The notes under the pieces were generated by a model. The model saw nothing but the letters and a program-made list of their open reading frames with translations. It ran no database searches and was not told the DNA's origin. DNA of 12,862 nt from Nitrososphaerales archaeon TH1920 (GTDB lineage Archaea; Thermoproteota; Nitrososphaeria; Nitrososphaerales; Nitrososphaeraceae), in assembly GCA_014523495.1 (NCBI GenBank), contig JAATVM010000049.1, positions 1 through 12,862 of the forward strand. Reading direction: 5' to 3'. Below, piece after piece: positions 1 through 5,433 of the stretch; position 1 is the stretch's first letter, and each line of letters starts with the position of its first letter. A program made the translations under genes and the position numbers.

Positions 1-90
1 GATCCTCCATCGTCAGATCCTCCATCGTCAGATCCTCCATCGTCAGATCCTCCATCGTCAGATCCTCCATCGTCAGATCCTCCATCATTA
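1..90. repeat. 15-bp tandem repeat inside the secreted protein gene
   Basis: The unit GATCCTCCATCGTCA occurs five times without change (1-75). A sixth copy at 76-90 has two changes, and two more diverged copies follow to about 120. The array begins before the window. The unit length is a multiple of three, so copy-number change adds or removes one pentapeptide without a frameshift. There are no spacers, so this is not a CRISPR array. Confidence 0.95.
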
Positions 91-260
91 TGTCCATGGC
101 CGTTAGATCCATTGTCGTTACCACCTCCATTATTAGAGCCTTTGTCTGATTTCCCATAAACATAACTTGTTGGTGAAAGCTGATAGGTGGTAGTTGATAA
201 TATTACAATGAATAATATTAAGAGAGCAAAAAGTAAATTCGGCTTCTTAGAATTACTCAT
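1..260 (-). CDS. Secreted protein with acidic DDGGS pentapeptide repeats (5' part only)
   Basis: The minus-strand frame starts at the ATG at 260 and is open to the left edge, so only the first 86 codons are visible. Residues 1-7 are polar with two lysines (MSNSKKP). Residues 8-22 form a hydrophobic helix (NLLFALLILFIVILS), typical of a signal peptide or signal anchor. After about residue 40 the chain is low-complexity and rich in Gly, Asn, Asp and His, then becomes a run of Ser-Asp-Asp-Gly-Gly units that continues out of the window. A GAGGG motif lies about 10 bases before the start on the minus strand and may be the ribosome binding site. I do not recognise a family. The acidic Asp/Gly repeats would suit a flexible cell-surface or calcium-binding segment, but that is inference. 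Without the C-terminus the function cannot be called. Confidence 0.7.
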   Translation of the reverse strand, partial: MSNSKKPNLLFALLILFIVILSTTTYQLSPTSYVYGKSDKGSNNGGGNDNGSNGHGHNDGGSDDGGSDDGGSDDGGSDDGGSDDGG

Positions 261-543
261 GTATAATTGATCCCTCTAAGTTATTTCAAGTTTTCCTAGA
301 GACGTAACCAAAAATCAGGACTTGACATATCCGACTCAAAATTTGAAGAAATGTCTAAATTGTCTCTAAAGCAACATAATTCTTGAGTAATGTCGAGAAT
401 AATTTAAAATTAATTCAGAATTTCTAACAGAGATTGATCTGAAAGTCAGATTCGTCTCTTCCAGACCGCCAAGAATTCAGCAGTAAATTGAGCATTTTTT
501 TCACTTGCAAAATATTCTAACTATGGAAATAAAAGAATACCTG
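261..543. other. Gap without a convincing gene
   Basis: This is AT-rich DNA between the start of the secreted protein gene and the end of the Rieske pseudogene. The part next to 260 should hold the promoter of the minus-strand secreted protein. The only structures I see are the hairpin at 429-459 and a run of eight T at 494-501, which could end a plus-strand transcript. A 23-codon minus-strand ORF across the hairpin is too short to support. Confidence 0.5.
429..459. other. Long imperfect hairpin
   Basis: The arms are 429-442 (AGAGATTGATCTGA) and 446-459 (TCAGATTCGTCTCT), with a 3-base loop AAG. Eleven Watson-Crick pairs, two G-U pairs and one mismatch make a 14-position stem, the strongest fold I found in the intergenic DNA. 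It lies downstream of the Rieske pseudogene on the minus strand. On the plus strand it is followed about 35 bases later by eight T. It may be a terminator, part of a small RNA, or a relic. Confidence 0.5.
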
Positions 544-945
544 TCATGCTTTTATCTTTATAATATCTCCTTCGATAGTAACTTCATATGTGTTCTAGTC
601 ATATGTTTTAATATATGACATCTCTTTGCCAAGGCTTTCCATATATTTTTGCCACTTAGGAGGTAGGGTTCTGTGTCCGGAGGGATTTCTAAAACCGGTT
701 CTCCTACTTTCTTTCAAGTGGTAAAATCAAACTTTGTTGCATGGATTGGATACGTTACTATAATTTGGTTAATAATACAATTTGAAAATCTGGCATTCAT
801 ATGACCGCATCTTTCGTCAAAAGCATAGAACCCTCCATCAACATTGGTTATTACTATTTCTTTTCCGTTTGTCTACATGTTTCATTTGTCCAATACTAAT
901 TTCACTTACTTTTTCTGCCTCAAAGTAATCTTGGCCTGGACTCAT
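544..945 (-). pseudogene. Degraded Rieske [2Fe-2S] ferredoxin-like protein
   Basis: Minus-strand translation from the ATG at 945 gives MSPGQDYFEAEKVSEISIGQ. After a frameshift near 870 it continues as GKEIVITNVDGGFYAFDERC, then GHMN. The CxH motif of a Rieske centre (Cys-Gly-His) is intact. The second motif, normally CPxH, reads TYPIH: the Cys codon TGT has become TAT. About 15 codons on, TGA stands where a Gly is usual (DFTT-stop-KKVGEPVLEIPP). A second frameshift near 665 restores the downstream frame PKWQKYMESLGKEMSYIKTY. A TAG then interrupts DLETYEV-like sequence, and the frame ends IEGDIIKIKA at the TGA at 544. The intact gene would encode about 134 residues, usual for stand-alone Rieske proteins that pass electrons to oxygenases or other redox enzymes. 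Two frameshifts, two stops and the lost ligand make it a dead gene. Confidence 0.88.
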
Positions 946-1003
946 GTTCTCGTTTACATAAGCATTTTATATATATGTTGTAGTAAGTAAAAACTAAGTG
1001 TGA

Positions 1004-1023
1004 GGGACTTGTAACTAAGTCCC
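1004..1023. other. Short perfect hairpin
   Basis: GGGACTT (1004-1010) and AAGTCCC (1017-1023) are perfect complements around a 6-base loop. It lies just past the end of the small minus-strand ORF at 1032-1196 and upstream of the Rieske pseudogene. It may be a terminator or processing signal for either. No T-run follows on the plus strand. Confidence 0.4.
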
Positions 1024-1031
1024 CTACCAAA

Positions 1032-1196
1032 CTAAATAAAGATAGACATTGTAAACAAGTTCAATCCTTTCCAGTTTACCATATTTTGAGCATGATTTTC
1101 ACAATTTGCATACATTGGATTTTCAGAACAAAATATAGAAAACCATTTTAATTTCAATGCCGACAGCAGGGAATCATTAAGATAAGGAAGCGACAT
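1032..1196 (-). CDS. Possible small protein of 54 residues
   Basis: This minus-strand ORF runs from the ATG at 1196 to the TAG at 1032-1034. It starts MSLPYLNDSLLSALKLKWFS and carries CSENPMYANCENH (C23, C32, H35) before a hydrophobic end. I recognise no family. In its favour, a TATA-like TTATAAAG lies with its centre about 25 bases upstream of the ATG (near 1221 on the minus strand), the spacing of a leaderless archaeal mRNA. Against it, the gene is short, sits in decaying DNA, and its promoter would lie inside the broken ORF at 1198-1398 on the other strand. Confidence 0.3.
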   Translation of the reverse strand: MSLPYLNDSLLSALKLKWFSIFCSENPMYANCENHAQNMVNWKGLNLFTMSIFI

Positions 1197-1197
1197 A

Positions 1198-1398
1198 ATG
1201 GACGTCAAGGAAAATCTTTATAAGCGGAAATACAAAGAACGTAAAGAACTAATTGATAGAGAAAAGGACGAAGATATAAGATGATTATTGAACGAAGGTG
1301 CAGAATTGGTATATGAAAAGGAATTAGGATATTTCATCAAAAAGCTGTATGGATTTTTGATGGATTTAAATAACTTGTTGGCCATAAGAGAAGTATGA
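1198..1398 (+). pseudogene. Small charged ORF broken by an in-frame TGA
   Basis: From the ATG at 1198 the frame reads MDVKENLYKRKYKERKELID and so on for 27 codons, then meets TGA at 1282-1284. It continues as LLNEGAELVYEKELGYFIKK with a hydrophobic tail to the TGA at 1396-1398. The composition on both sides of the stop (Lys/Glu-rich amphipathic helix, then a Tyr/Phe/Leu segment) looks like one coding sequence of 66 residues with one nonsense change. A weak Shine-Dalgarno-like AAGGAAG precedes the start by 6 bases. No family is recognised. Readthrough as selenocysteine is not expected in this lineage, so decay is the simplest reading. Confidence 0.4.
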
Positions 1399-1443
1399 GT
1401 AATTGTGTTGACGATAACAAAACACCTGTTCAGGGTGGAGATT

Positions 1444-1764
1444 ATGGTAACTAAAGGGAAAACTACTAAAGGGAAAACTACTAAAGGGAAAACTACTAAA
1501 GGGAAAACTACTAAAGGGAAAACTACTAAAGGGAAAACTACTAAGGCCAGACCTACTAAAGGGGAAAAAGGCGACCATAGTTCAGGTATGTTAAAAGCCG
1601 GTGGTCAAGTAGGACTGGAAAAAGGCGACAGTACCCTAGGTAAAGTAAAGGCCGGAGCTGAAATAGGAGTCGAAAGCGACCATTTAGATGAGATAAAGGA
1701 AAAAGCCGACGATGCTATAGATAATATAAAGGCAGGATTCAAGGCGTTACGAAAAAAAATCTGA
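1444..1764 (+). CDS. Basic TKGKT-repeat protein with a two-repeat C-terminal segment
   Basis: I place the start at the ATG at 1444 (106 residues) because GGTGGAG lies 3 bases before it. The frame is open 13 codons further, to an ATG at 1405 with no such site. Residues 3-32 are six Thr-Lys-Gly-Lys-Thr units; a seventh is degenerate (TKARP). The middle has two related 18-residue units (about 43-60 and 61-78) with the shared pattern GD...KAG...G.E. The end is a charged amphipathic helix (DEIKEKADDAIDNIKAGFKA). No signal peptide or membrane helix is seen. A basic repeat tail next to a helical part recalls proteins that bind nucleic acid or other polyanions, but this is inference and I do not recognise the family. 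A T-run at 1807-1813 may end the transcript. Confidence 0.65.
   Translation: MVTKGKTTKGKTTKGKTTKGKTTKGKTTKGKTTKARPTKGEKGDHSSGMLKAGGQVGLEKGDSTLGKVKAGAEIGVESDHLDEIKEKADDAIDNIKAGFKALRKKI
1450..1554 (+). repeat. 15-bp tandem repeat encoding TKGKT
   Basis: ACTAAAGGGAAAACT is repeated six times without change (1450-1539). A diverged seventh unit at 1540-1554 and a partial eighth follow. The copies are identical even at third codon positions, so the array is young or actively homogenised. It also opens a spurious minus-strand frame rich in Ser-Phe-Pro. Confidence 0.95.
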
Positions 1765-1806
1765 TCTTTATCGGTAGAAGAATGCCGGTCTAATGCTATT
1801 TACAAA

Positions 1807-1813
1807 TTTTTTT
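1807..1813 (+). terminator. T-run terminator candidate
   Basis: Seven T at 1807-1813, followed by CTTAATA, lie 43 bases after the TKGKT-repeat gene and before the convergent reductase gene. Oligo-T stretches are the usual archaeal termination signal. Confidence 0.45.
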
Positions 1814-1865
1814 CTTAATATGAATGCGATAGTTGATGTTCCTACAAAAGTAGCTGTCAGACAGA

Positions 1866-2882
1866 TCATCTATACTCTTCGCCGCAATCTCCAATTATCT
1901 CAAACAAGTTATTTGCTTTTGTACATATAGCATCTATAGAATCACAATCTGACTTATCCAAATTAAAGTTGAAAACCCGAATGTTATCTCTTATATGATC
2001 AACTATTCCAAGTCTAGCCCCGATAATAACACCTGCTACCGCAGACTTGGCAAGTATATAATTAGTTGCTACATTTGCAATACTTACATTATACTTTTTT
2101 GCAATCGTCTGTAAAGTCAATAAAAGGCTTTGGAACAAATTCCATCCGCCCCATGCATCTATCATCTTCTTGTATTTACGTAGACTTAATGTATTTAACA
2201 AAGCAGTAGCTGGCTCTTTTGCTCCTACATAGCGCTCTGATATCAGCCCACCACAAATGCTTCCGTAAGCGAGAAGGCTGATCTTATGCTCCATGCAAAA
2301 TGGTATCATCTTTACTTCTGGTCTTCGATCTATAATCGAATATTGAACCTGGTTCGATATAATTTGTAAACCTGAATCTGCGATGATCTCCATATGTTCA
2401 GTATCAAAATTTGTAAGACCTAAATGCTTGATATGTCCTTGATCCCTGAGATCGTATAGATATTTTAGAGCATCCATATAATACGGATTGTTGTAATCCC
2501 ACCAGTGGAATTGAAGTAAATCAAGTGAGCTAACACCCATTCTGCGAAGTGACGTTTCTATGTCTCTATTAACTATAGAACGCGTAATCCTACTTGGCTG
2601 TGGTACCCATTTTGTTAATGCCTGAATTTTGCTTAACTCTTCTTTTCCTTTTACTTTTAATAATCTACGTCTGAACTCTCCGATAAAATCCTCTGCTGGA
2701 CCATAAATATCTGCCAGGTCCCAAGTCGTAAAGCCGGCATCATGATATCTTAACATATCTGCGATTGCCAATTCTTGGTCAACATATCCGTGTCCACCTG
2801 CTACCTGCCACATACCGTTGAGTATTCTGCATATTGTCAAATCAGGAGCTAGTTGATATAATTTCTTGTTCATGTCGTTCAT
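1866..2882 (-). CDS. Aldo/keto reductase family oxidoreductase
   Basis: The 338-residue product is a cytosolic NAD(P)H-dependent oxidoreductase of the (beta/alpha)8-barrel aldo/keto reductase family. The catalytic tetrad can be placed as D55 and Y60 (WDLADIYGPAED), K91 (ALTKWVPQP) and H126 (LLQFHWWDY). Further family marks are RRMGVSSLDLLQFHW (113-127), HIKHLGLTNFD with the expected beta strand, the SNQVQYSIIDRR stretch, and a C-terminal cofactor loop VAGVIIGARLG. Length is normal. The substrate cannot be told; the subgroup resembles enzymes acting on small aldehydes, ketones or sugars. The ATG at 2882 is used; an ATG at 2873 is an alternative. The gene stands alone and converges with the TKGKT-repeat gene. 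A perfect inverted repeat in its promoter suggests repressor control. Confidence 0.92.
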   Translation of the reverse strand: MNDMNKKLYQLAPDLTICRILNGMWQVAGGHGYVDQELAIADMLRYHDAGFTTWDLADIYGPAEDFIGEFRRRLLKVKGKEELSKIQALTKWVPQPSRITRSIVNRDIETSLRRMGVSSLDLLQFHWWDYNNPYYMDALKYLYDLRDQGHIKHLGLTNFDTEHMEIIADSGLQIISNQVQYSIIDRRPEVKMIPFCMEHKISLLAYGSICGGLISERYVGAKEPATALLNTLSLRKYKKMIDAWGGWNLFQSLLLTLQTIAKKYNVSIANVATNYILAKSAVAGVIIGARLGIVDHIRDNIRVFNFNLDKSDCDSIDAICTKANNLFEIIGDCGEEYR

Positions 2883-2895
2883 TCTAAGTTTTTAC

Positions 2896-2933
2896 CACAT
2901 TTTTATGTAACCAATATCAATCATAAAAATGTG
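2896..2933 (-). promoter_or_regulatory. Perfect 12-bp inverted repeat over the reductase promoter
   Basis: CACATTTTTATG (2896-2907) and CATAAAAATGTG (2922-2933) are exact reverse complements separated by 14 bases. The nearer arm lies 13 bases upstream of the reductase ATG. Read on the minus strand it contains CATAAAAA, centred about 22 bases from the start codon, where a leaderless TATA box would lie. A dimeric regulator bound here would compete with TBP, so it is best read as an operator. The regulator is unknown. Confidence 0.6.
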
Positions 2934-3286
2934 AGCCAGTGGATCTAGAAGGATATAGTCGGGGAGTGAACTTTTCTCTGATTAGTAATGCTTCCAGTTC
3001 CCCGCTGCTCTTCGTACTTACCTTATTATTATACTTTATAATTTATAAAATTTTTAATAGTTATGGTTCAAACAGAATTTATTTCTCATTTTAAATTCGC
3101 GGATAATAAATTGTGACTTATGACACATTTTGATAAATTACTAGCTTTACTTACGAGACAAACGTATAATTAAATAGAACGCTATAACCCATGAGTAATA
3201 ATTTTGAATATTTCTGTATTTTGATATAGTATAAGGATACTTAGATAGTAAAAGTATTGAAATTTGTATCTAATAGGAAGTAACGA
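2934..3286. other. Gap with a bulged hairpin and only doubtful ORFs
   Basis: CGGGGA (2960-2965) plus ACT (2970-2972) can pair with AGT plus TCCCCG (2996-3004), leaving a 4-base bulge and a 23-base loop. This is a relatively GC-rich spot in AT-rich DNA. A GTG at 2966 opens a 42-codon frame with a hydrophobic segment (LLFVLTLLLYFIIYKIF) to 3094, and an ATG at 3063 opens 17 codons. Neither has support beyond being open. The rest is very AT-rich and I see nothing else. Confidence 0.35.
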
Positions 3287-3296
3287 TTATATAATT
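3287..3296 (+). promoter_or_regulatory. TATA box of the winged-helix gene
   Basis: TTATATAATT is centred about 26 bases before the ATG at 3318. That distance would place transcription start at or next to the start codon, and no Shine-Dalgarno site is seen, so the mRNA is probably leaderless. Confidence 0.55.
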
Positions 3297-3317
3297 AGTC
3301 ATATATAGTAATGTGCG

Positions 3318-3578
3318 ATGAAAGAAGCAAGATTGTTAAGAATACTTGTGGAGGAAAAGGCCCTGGTGAAGTTGTTGAAGACAATTGGTACTGGAAGAGC
3401 ATATCCAACTAGAGAACTGTTAACTAAATTGGGCGCATATGGATACGGACATAAACAGCTCCTTAAGGCGCAAAAGCGTGGACTCGTAGCCCGGAAGAGC
3501 GTTAAAAATAAAGTATTCAACAAATTGACCGAAGACGGTAAAAAACTTGTGAAACTAGCAAGAGAGATAGGAGTATAA
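3318..3578 (+). CDS. Small winged helix-turn-helix-like protein
   Basis: The product has 86 residues and is basic. The helices read as MKEARLLRILVEEKALVKLL (1-20), a turn with RAYPTRELLTKLGAYGYG, a candidate recognition helix HKQLLKAQKRGLVARKS (45-61), a wing-like stretch KNKVFNKLTEDGKKLV, and a last helix. The pattern 'RGLV...KLTEDGKKLVKLA' is typical of archaeal winged-helix regulators, where a Leu-Thr-Glu-x-Gly turn closes the wing. It probably binds DNA in the cytoplasm; the target is unknown. It stands alone with its own leaderless promoter. A spurious minus-strand frame covers it. The function class is inferred from pattern; I do not recognise a named gene. Confidence 0.7.
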   Translation: MKEARLLRILVEEKALVKLLKTIGTGRAYPTRELLTKLGAYGYGHKQLLKAQKRGLVARKSVKNKVFNKLTEDGKKLVKLAREIGV

Positions 3579-3695
3579 AGACTTACTCCCTCCCCAATTT
3601 ATTTCCTGTACATATTCATTAAAAATATTAAAAATTGAATTAAGAGACTTAAATTCTTGAAATCAAAATAAATCTCGTGTTTTGTCTGTTTTTAG

Positions 3696-3975
3696 AGAAA
3701 TTCATATATAACCTTCGGGAATAAGAAGAAGGAACGATTCTTAGATAAGAATTTTACTAAAGATTTGAACCCCTATATTTCCACTCTACTAAGAGTACCA
3801 ATTGAATAATATAGAAAACTTTGGTCTTTTTATTAGCTCCATATCTAATATACTTAAATTTAGTCAGTTTTTAACATGTGAGGCATTAAAAGATGACTTC
3901 TCAAATCCATTGAAAGTTGACATAGATTGCAAAATAGATGGCACAAATATTAGACTTATCAAAAAAAGGACTTAG
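3696..3975 (+). pseudogene. Possible frameshifted small ORF
   Basis: Two plus-strand frames with protein-like composition meet near 3795-3810. The first (3723-3809) reads KKKERFLDKNFTKDLNPYIS and then TLLRVPIE. The second, open after 3792, reads NNIENFGLFISSISNILKFS and continues to IDGTNIRLIKKRT at the TAG at 3973-3975. A single-base shift would join them. The only usable start codons are TTG (3765 in the first frame, 3802 in the second). A TATA-like CATATATAA lies at 3703-3711. It may be a decayed gene or chance. The end overlaps the stop of the convergent membrane protein gene by 4 bases. No family is recognised. Confidence 0.28.
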
Positions 3976-4397
3976 GTACTCAATGTTTTCCCACATTTAC
4001 CACAAAAGGAAACACCTGTGATATTAAGGTTATTGCAATTAGTGCAAGTATTTTGGATTCTGTGCCCACATTTTGTGCAAAATTCTGAAAAAGTAGAATT
4101 ACTCCAATCACAATCCATACATATTATATTTCCTTGCACTGGATAATATCTTCTTTTATTATACTCCCTACCGGCATCAAAAATCTGCAATATATAGAAT
4201 ATTAGAGGTGGAATAAATTCAAAAACATTCAAAATCAAATAAGAAAAAAAAAGTATGGCTAACGCCGATATAAAGATAACTGCACCTCTGGTAAAATTTC
4301 CAACATACATCTGGCCAAGCCCAGCTATCAAGATACTCAGGATGATTGCTTTACGTTTCGTTTTAGCCAGTTGGTATTCACTAAAGTTATCTGCCAT
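3972..4397 (-). CDS. TM2-like membrane protein with C-terminal double zinc ribbon
   Basis: This 141-residue protein has two parts. Residues 17-72 hold two or three membrane helices (AIILSILIAGLGQMYVGNFTRG, then VIFISALAILFFSYLILNVF and PPLIFYILQIFDAG). The first contains GLGQMYVGNFTRG (26-38), which resembles the TM2 domain signature in which a Gly-rich helix end is followed by an aromatic/Gly turn. Residues 93-110 (CMDC...CTKCG) and 118-135 (CTNC...CGKCG) each supply CxxC pairs for a zinc ribbon. This combination is common in archaeal and bacterial hypothetical proteins whose role is not established. The zinc ribbons face the cytoplasm if the basic N-terminus does. The ATG at 4397 starts it. 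It stands alone and converges with the doubtful ORF before 3975. Confidence 0.75.
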   Translation of the reverse strand: MADNFSEYQLAKTKRKAIILSILIAGLGQMYVGNFTRGAVIFISALAILFFSYLILNVFEFIPPLIFYILQIFDAGREYNKRRYYPVQGNIICMDCDWSNSTFSEFCTKCGHRIQNTCTNCNNLNITGVSFCGKCGKTLST

Positions 4398-4685
4398 AAA
4401 ACTTGGATATTAAATTTCCTGAAATAGTGAACATAAGGTCTAAGTGGTATATGTGAATGACGATAAACAATCTGAAATTCAATTTACCGAGAGTTTAAAT
4501 AATATTAAATAATATGCTAAATCTTACCGTTCAAGAGACTTTATTAAGGCTTATTGTCCATTATTTAGATCTAAAAAATGATTTGATATTGATCTGCTGT
4601 TTACTTACAATCTAATGGCACACTTTGTATGAATTAATGTCAAATTTATTAGGAATTTAACGTCTCCTGCTAACTACGGCGAAAG
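4398..4685. other. Gap with short unsupported ORFs
   Basis: This divergent region between the zinc-ribbon membrane protein (minus) and the four-cysteine protein (plus) must hold both promoters. The AT stretch around 4493-4514 is TATA-like on both strands. A 33-codon ORF from the ATG at 4514 to 4615 (MLNLTVQETLLRLIVHYLDL and on) looks somewhat protein-like but has no start signal. I see no RNA gene. Confidence 0.35.
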
Positions 4686-4982
4686 GTGAGGAAGGAAGGA
4701 AAAAACGATACAAGCAGAGTTTGGCTTAAATATCCAACTGTCTACTTATCAACTATGAGTACTGCTCTCTTAATAATGGGGATATTCGCACTATTCATGA
4801 TAACAACTTTCGATTTAAATATGATGCTAATTTATGCAGAGGACTCTTCGGAACTTCCATATTGTGCAAAAGGTGAAGGCAAAGATGGAATTAGCATTAA
4901 AATCTGCAGTGTGGACAAGGAAAAATGCGATAAAAACGTAAAAGAAAATGAGATCTCAGTATCATGTGATAGGTCCCATTAG
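4686..4982 (+). CDS. Small exported four-cysteine protein
   Basis: The 98-codon frame starts at GTG 4686; an in-frame ATG at codon 24 (4755) would leave 75 residues and place the hydrophobic helix closer to the N-terminus. Residues 25-50 form one long hydrophobic stretch (STALLIMGIFALFMITTFDL and on), ending in the cleavage-like site IYA-ED. The mature part is short and acidic to neutral, with cysteines at 60, 74, 81 and 94, an even number suited to two disulphides outside the cell. No known family is recognised. It converges with another exported four-cysteine protein at 5047-5286 that has the same Tyr-Ala-Glu junction, which suggests related roles at the cell surface, although the sequences are not clearly homologous. 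Confidence 0.6.
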   Translation: MRKEGKNDTSRVWLKYPTVYLSTMSTALLIMGIFALFMITTFDLNMMLIYAEDSSELPYCAKGEGKDGISIKICSVDKEKCDKNVKENEISVSCDRSH

Positions 4983-5046
4983 AGATATTCATTTCTAGAA
5001 TTACCATCTGTGGGATTGAGTAGATGATAATTATTTGTCATGTAAT

Positions 5047-5286
5047 TTAATTTATTTTATCAGTGGAATTAGAACGTAACATATCTGTACTGCATTCATC
5101 ATTAATACATGTTTTTTGACTATGATATCCATCGTGATCTGACACCATTTTACATTTTCCATTGATACATATCTCCATTGCAGCCTCAGGCTCAGCATAA
5201 GTATTAAGGTGATTGACAGAAATTACCAGCACCAATGTGATAGCTAAAGTAAACACTAATCCATGAGCAGCGTCGGATATTCTCAC
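5047..5286 (-). CDS. Small exported protein with two CINxxC motifs
   Basis: The product has 79 residues starting at GTG 5286. Residues 9-27 are a hydrophobic helix (HGLVFTLAITLVLVISVNH), then NTYA-EPEA looks like a signal peptidase site after residue 31. The mature part contains a doubled motif: ICINGKC (C40, C45) and TCINDEC (C60, C65), each C-x4-C with the fixed core Cys-Ile-Asn. Four cysteines in two equal pairs suggest two small disulphide loops, or a metal site. The family is unknown to me. A TATA-like stretch on the minus strand (5304-5316) is centred about 24 bases from the GTG, supporting a leaderless start there. It converges with the exported protein ending at 4982, with 64 bases between. 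Confidence 0.62.
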   Translation of the reverse strand: MRISDAAHGLVFTLAITLVLVISVNHLNTYAEPEAAMEICINGKCKMVSDHDGYHSQKTCINDECSTDMLRSNSTDKIN

Positions 5287-5303
5287 ATATTTCTAACCAG
5301 TCA

Positions 5304-5316
5304 TAAATATATTAAA
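5304..5316 (-). promoter_or_regulatory. TATA box of the CINxxC protein gene
   Basis: The minus strand reads CTTTAATATATTTA across this stretch, centred about 24 bases from the GTG at 5286. This spacing fits leaderless transcription from the start codon. Confidence 0.45.
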
Positions 5317-5358
5317 GATTCGACAGAATCAATAGTAAGAACAACAATGAAATGTTTT

Positions 5359-5368
5359 TTTATATAAT
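5359..5368 (+). promoter_or_regulatory. TATA box upstream of the two-helix membrane protein
   Basis: TTTATATAAT is centred near 5363, about 24 bases before the ATG at 5387. Transcription would start at that ATG, which opens a 12-codon ORF rather than the membrane protein itself. Confidence 0.5.
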
Positions 5369-5386
5369 TCTTTAATTACAAGATAA

Positions 5387-5425
5387 ATGAATCAATTGGA
5401 AATGACGAGATTGTGGAGGGGCTAA
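5387..5425 (+). other. Possible 12-codon leader ORF
   Basis: ATG at 5387 to TAA at 5423-5425 encodes MNQLEMTRLWRG. Its last codons (TGG AGG GGC) contain the GGAGGGG that would serve as the ribosome binding site for the next gene's ATG at 5434. If the mRNA starts at the ATG, as the TATA spacing suggests, ribosomes on this ORF would stop 8 bases before that start. It may act in translational coupling or may be coincidental. Confidence 0.25.
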
Positions 5426-5433
5426 ACTTAGTT

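Noticed and set aside
1..120. Tandem repeat considered as a CRISPR array
   Set aside because: The units are directly adjacent with no spacers and stay in frame within a coding sequence.
1282..1284. In-frame TGA read as selenocysteine
   Set aside because: No selenocysteine machinery is expected in thaumarchaea and the codon sits in no redox motif; nonsense decay is simpler.
1366..1578. Minus-strand ORF with Ser-Phe-Pro repeats
   Set aside because: It is the antisense of the TKGKT tandem repeat; the plus-strand frame has the ribosome binding site and continues beyond the repeat.
2960..3004. Possible C/D box sRNA or tRNA
   Set aside because: CTGA and GTGA occur but no paired C and D boxes at both ends, and no T-loop or anticodon arm is found.
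3299..3523. Minus-strand ORF over the winged-helix gene
   Set aside because: Low-quality composition; the plus frame has a recognisable fold and a promoter.
3755..3800. tRNA-like GGTTCAAATC on the minus strand with a 5-bp hairpin nearby
   Set aside because: The T-stem would have mostly G-U pairs and a mismatch, the hairpin loop has 4 rather than 7 bases, and there is no acceptor stem.
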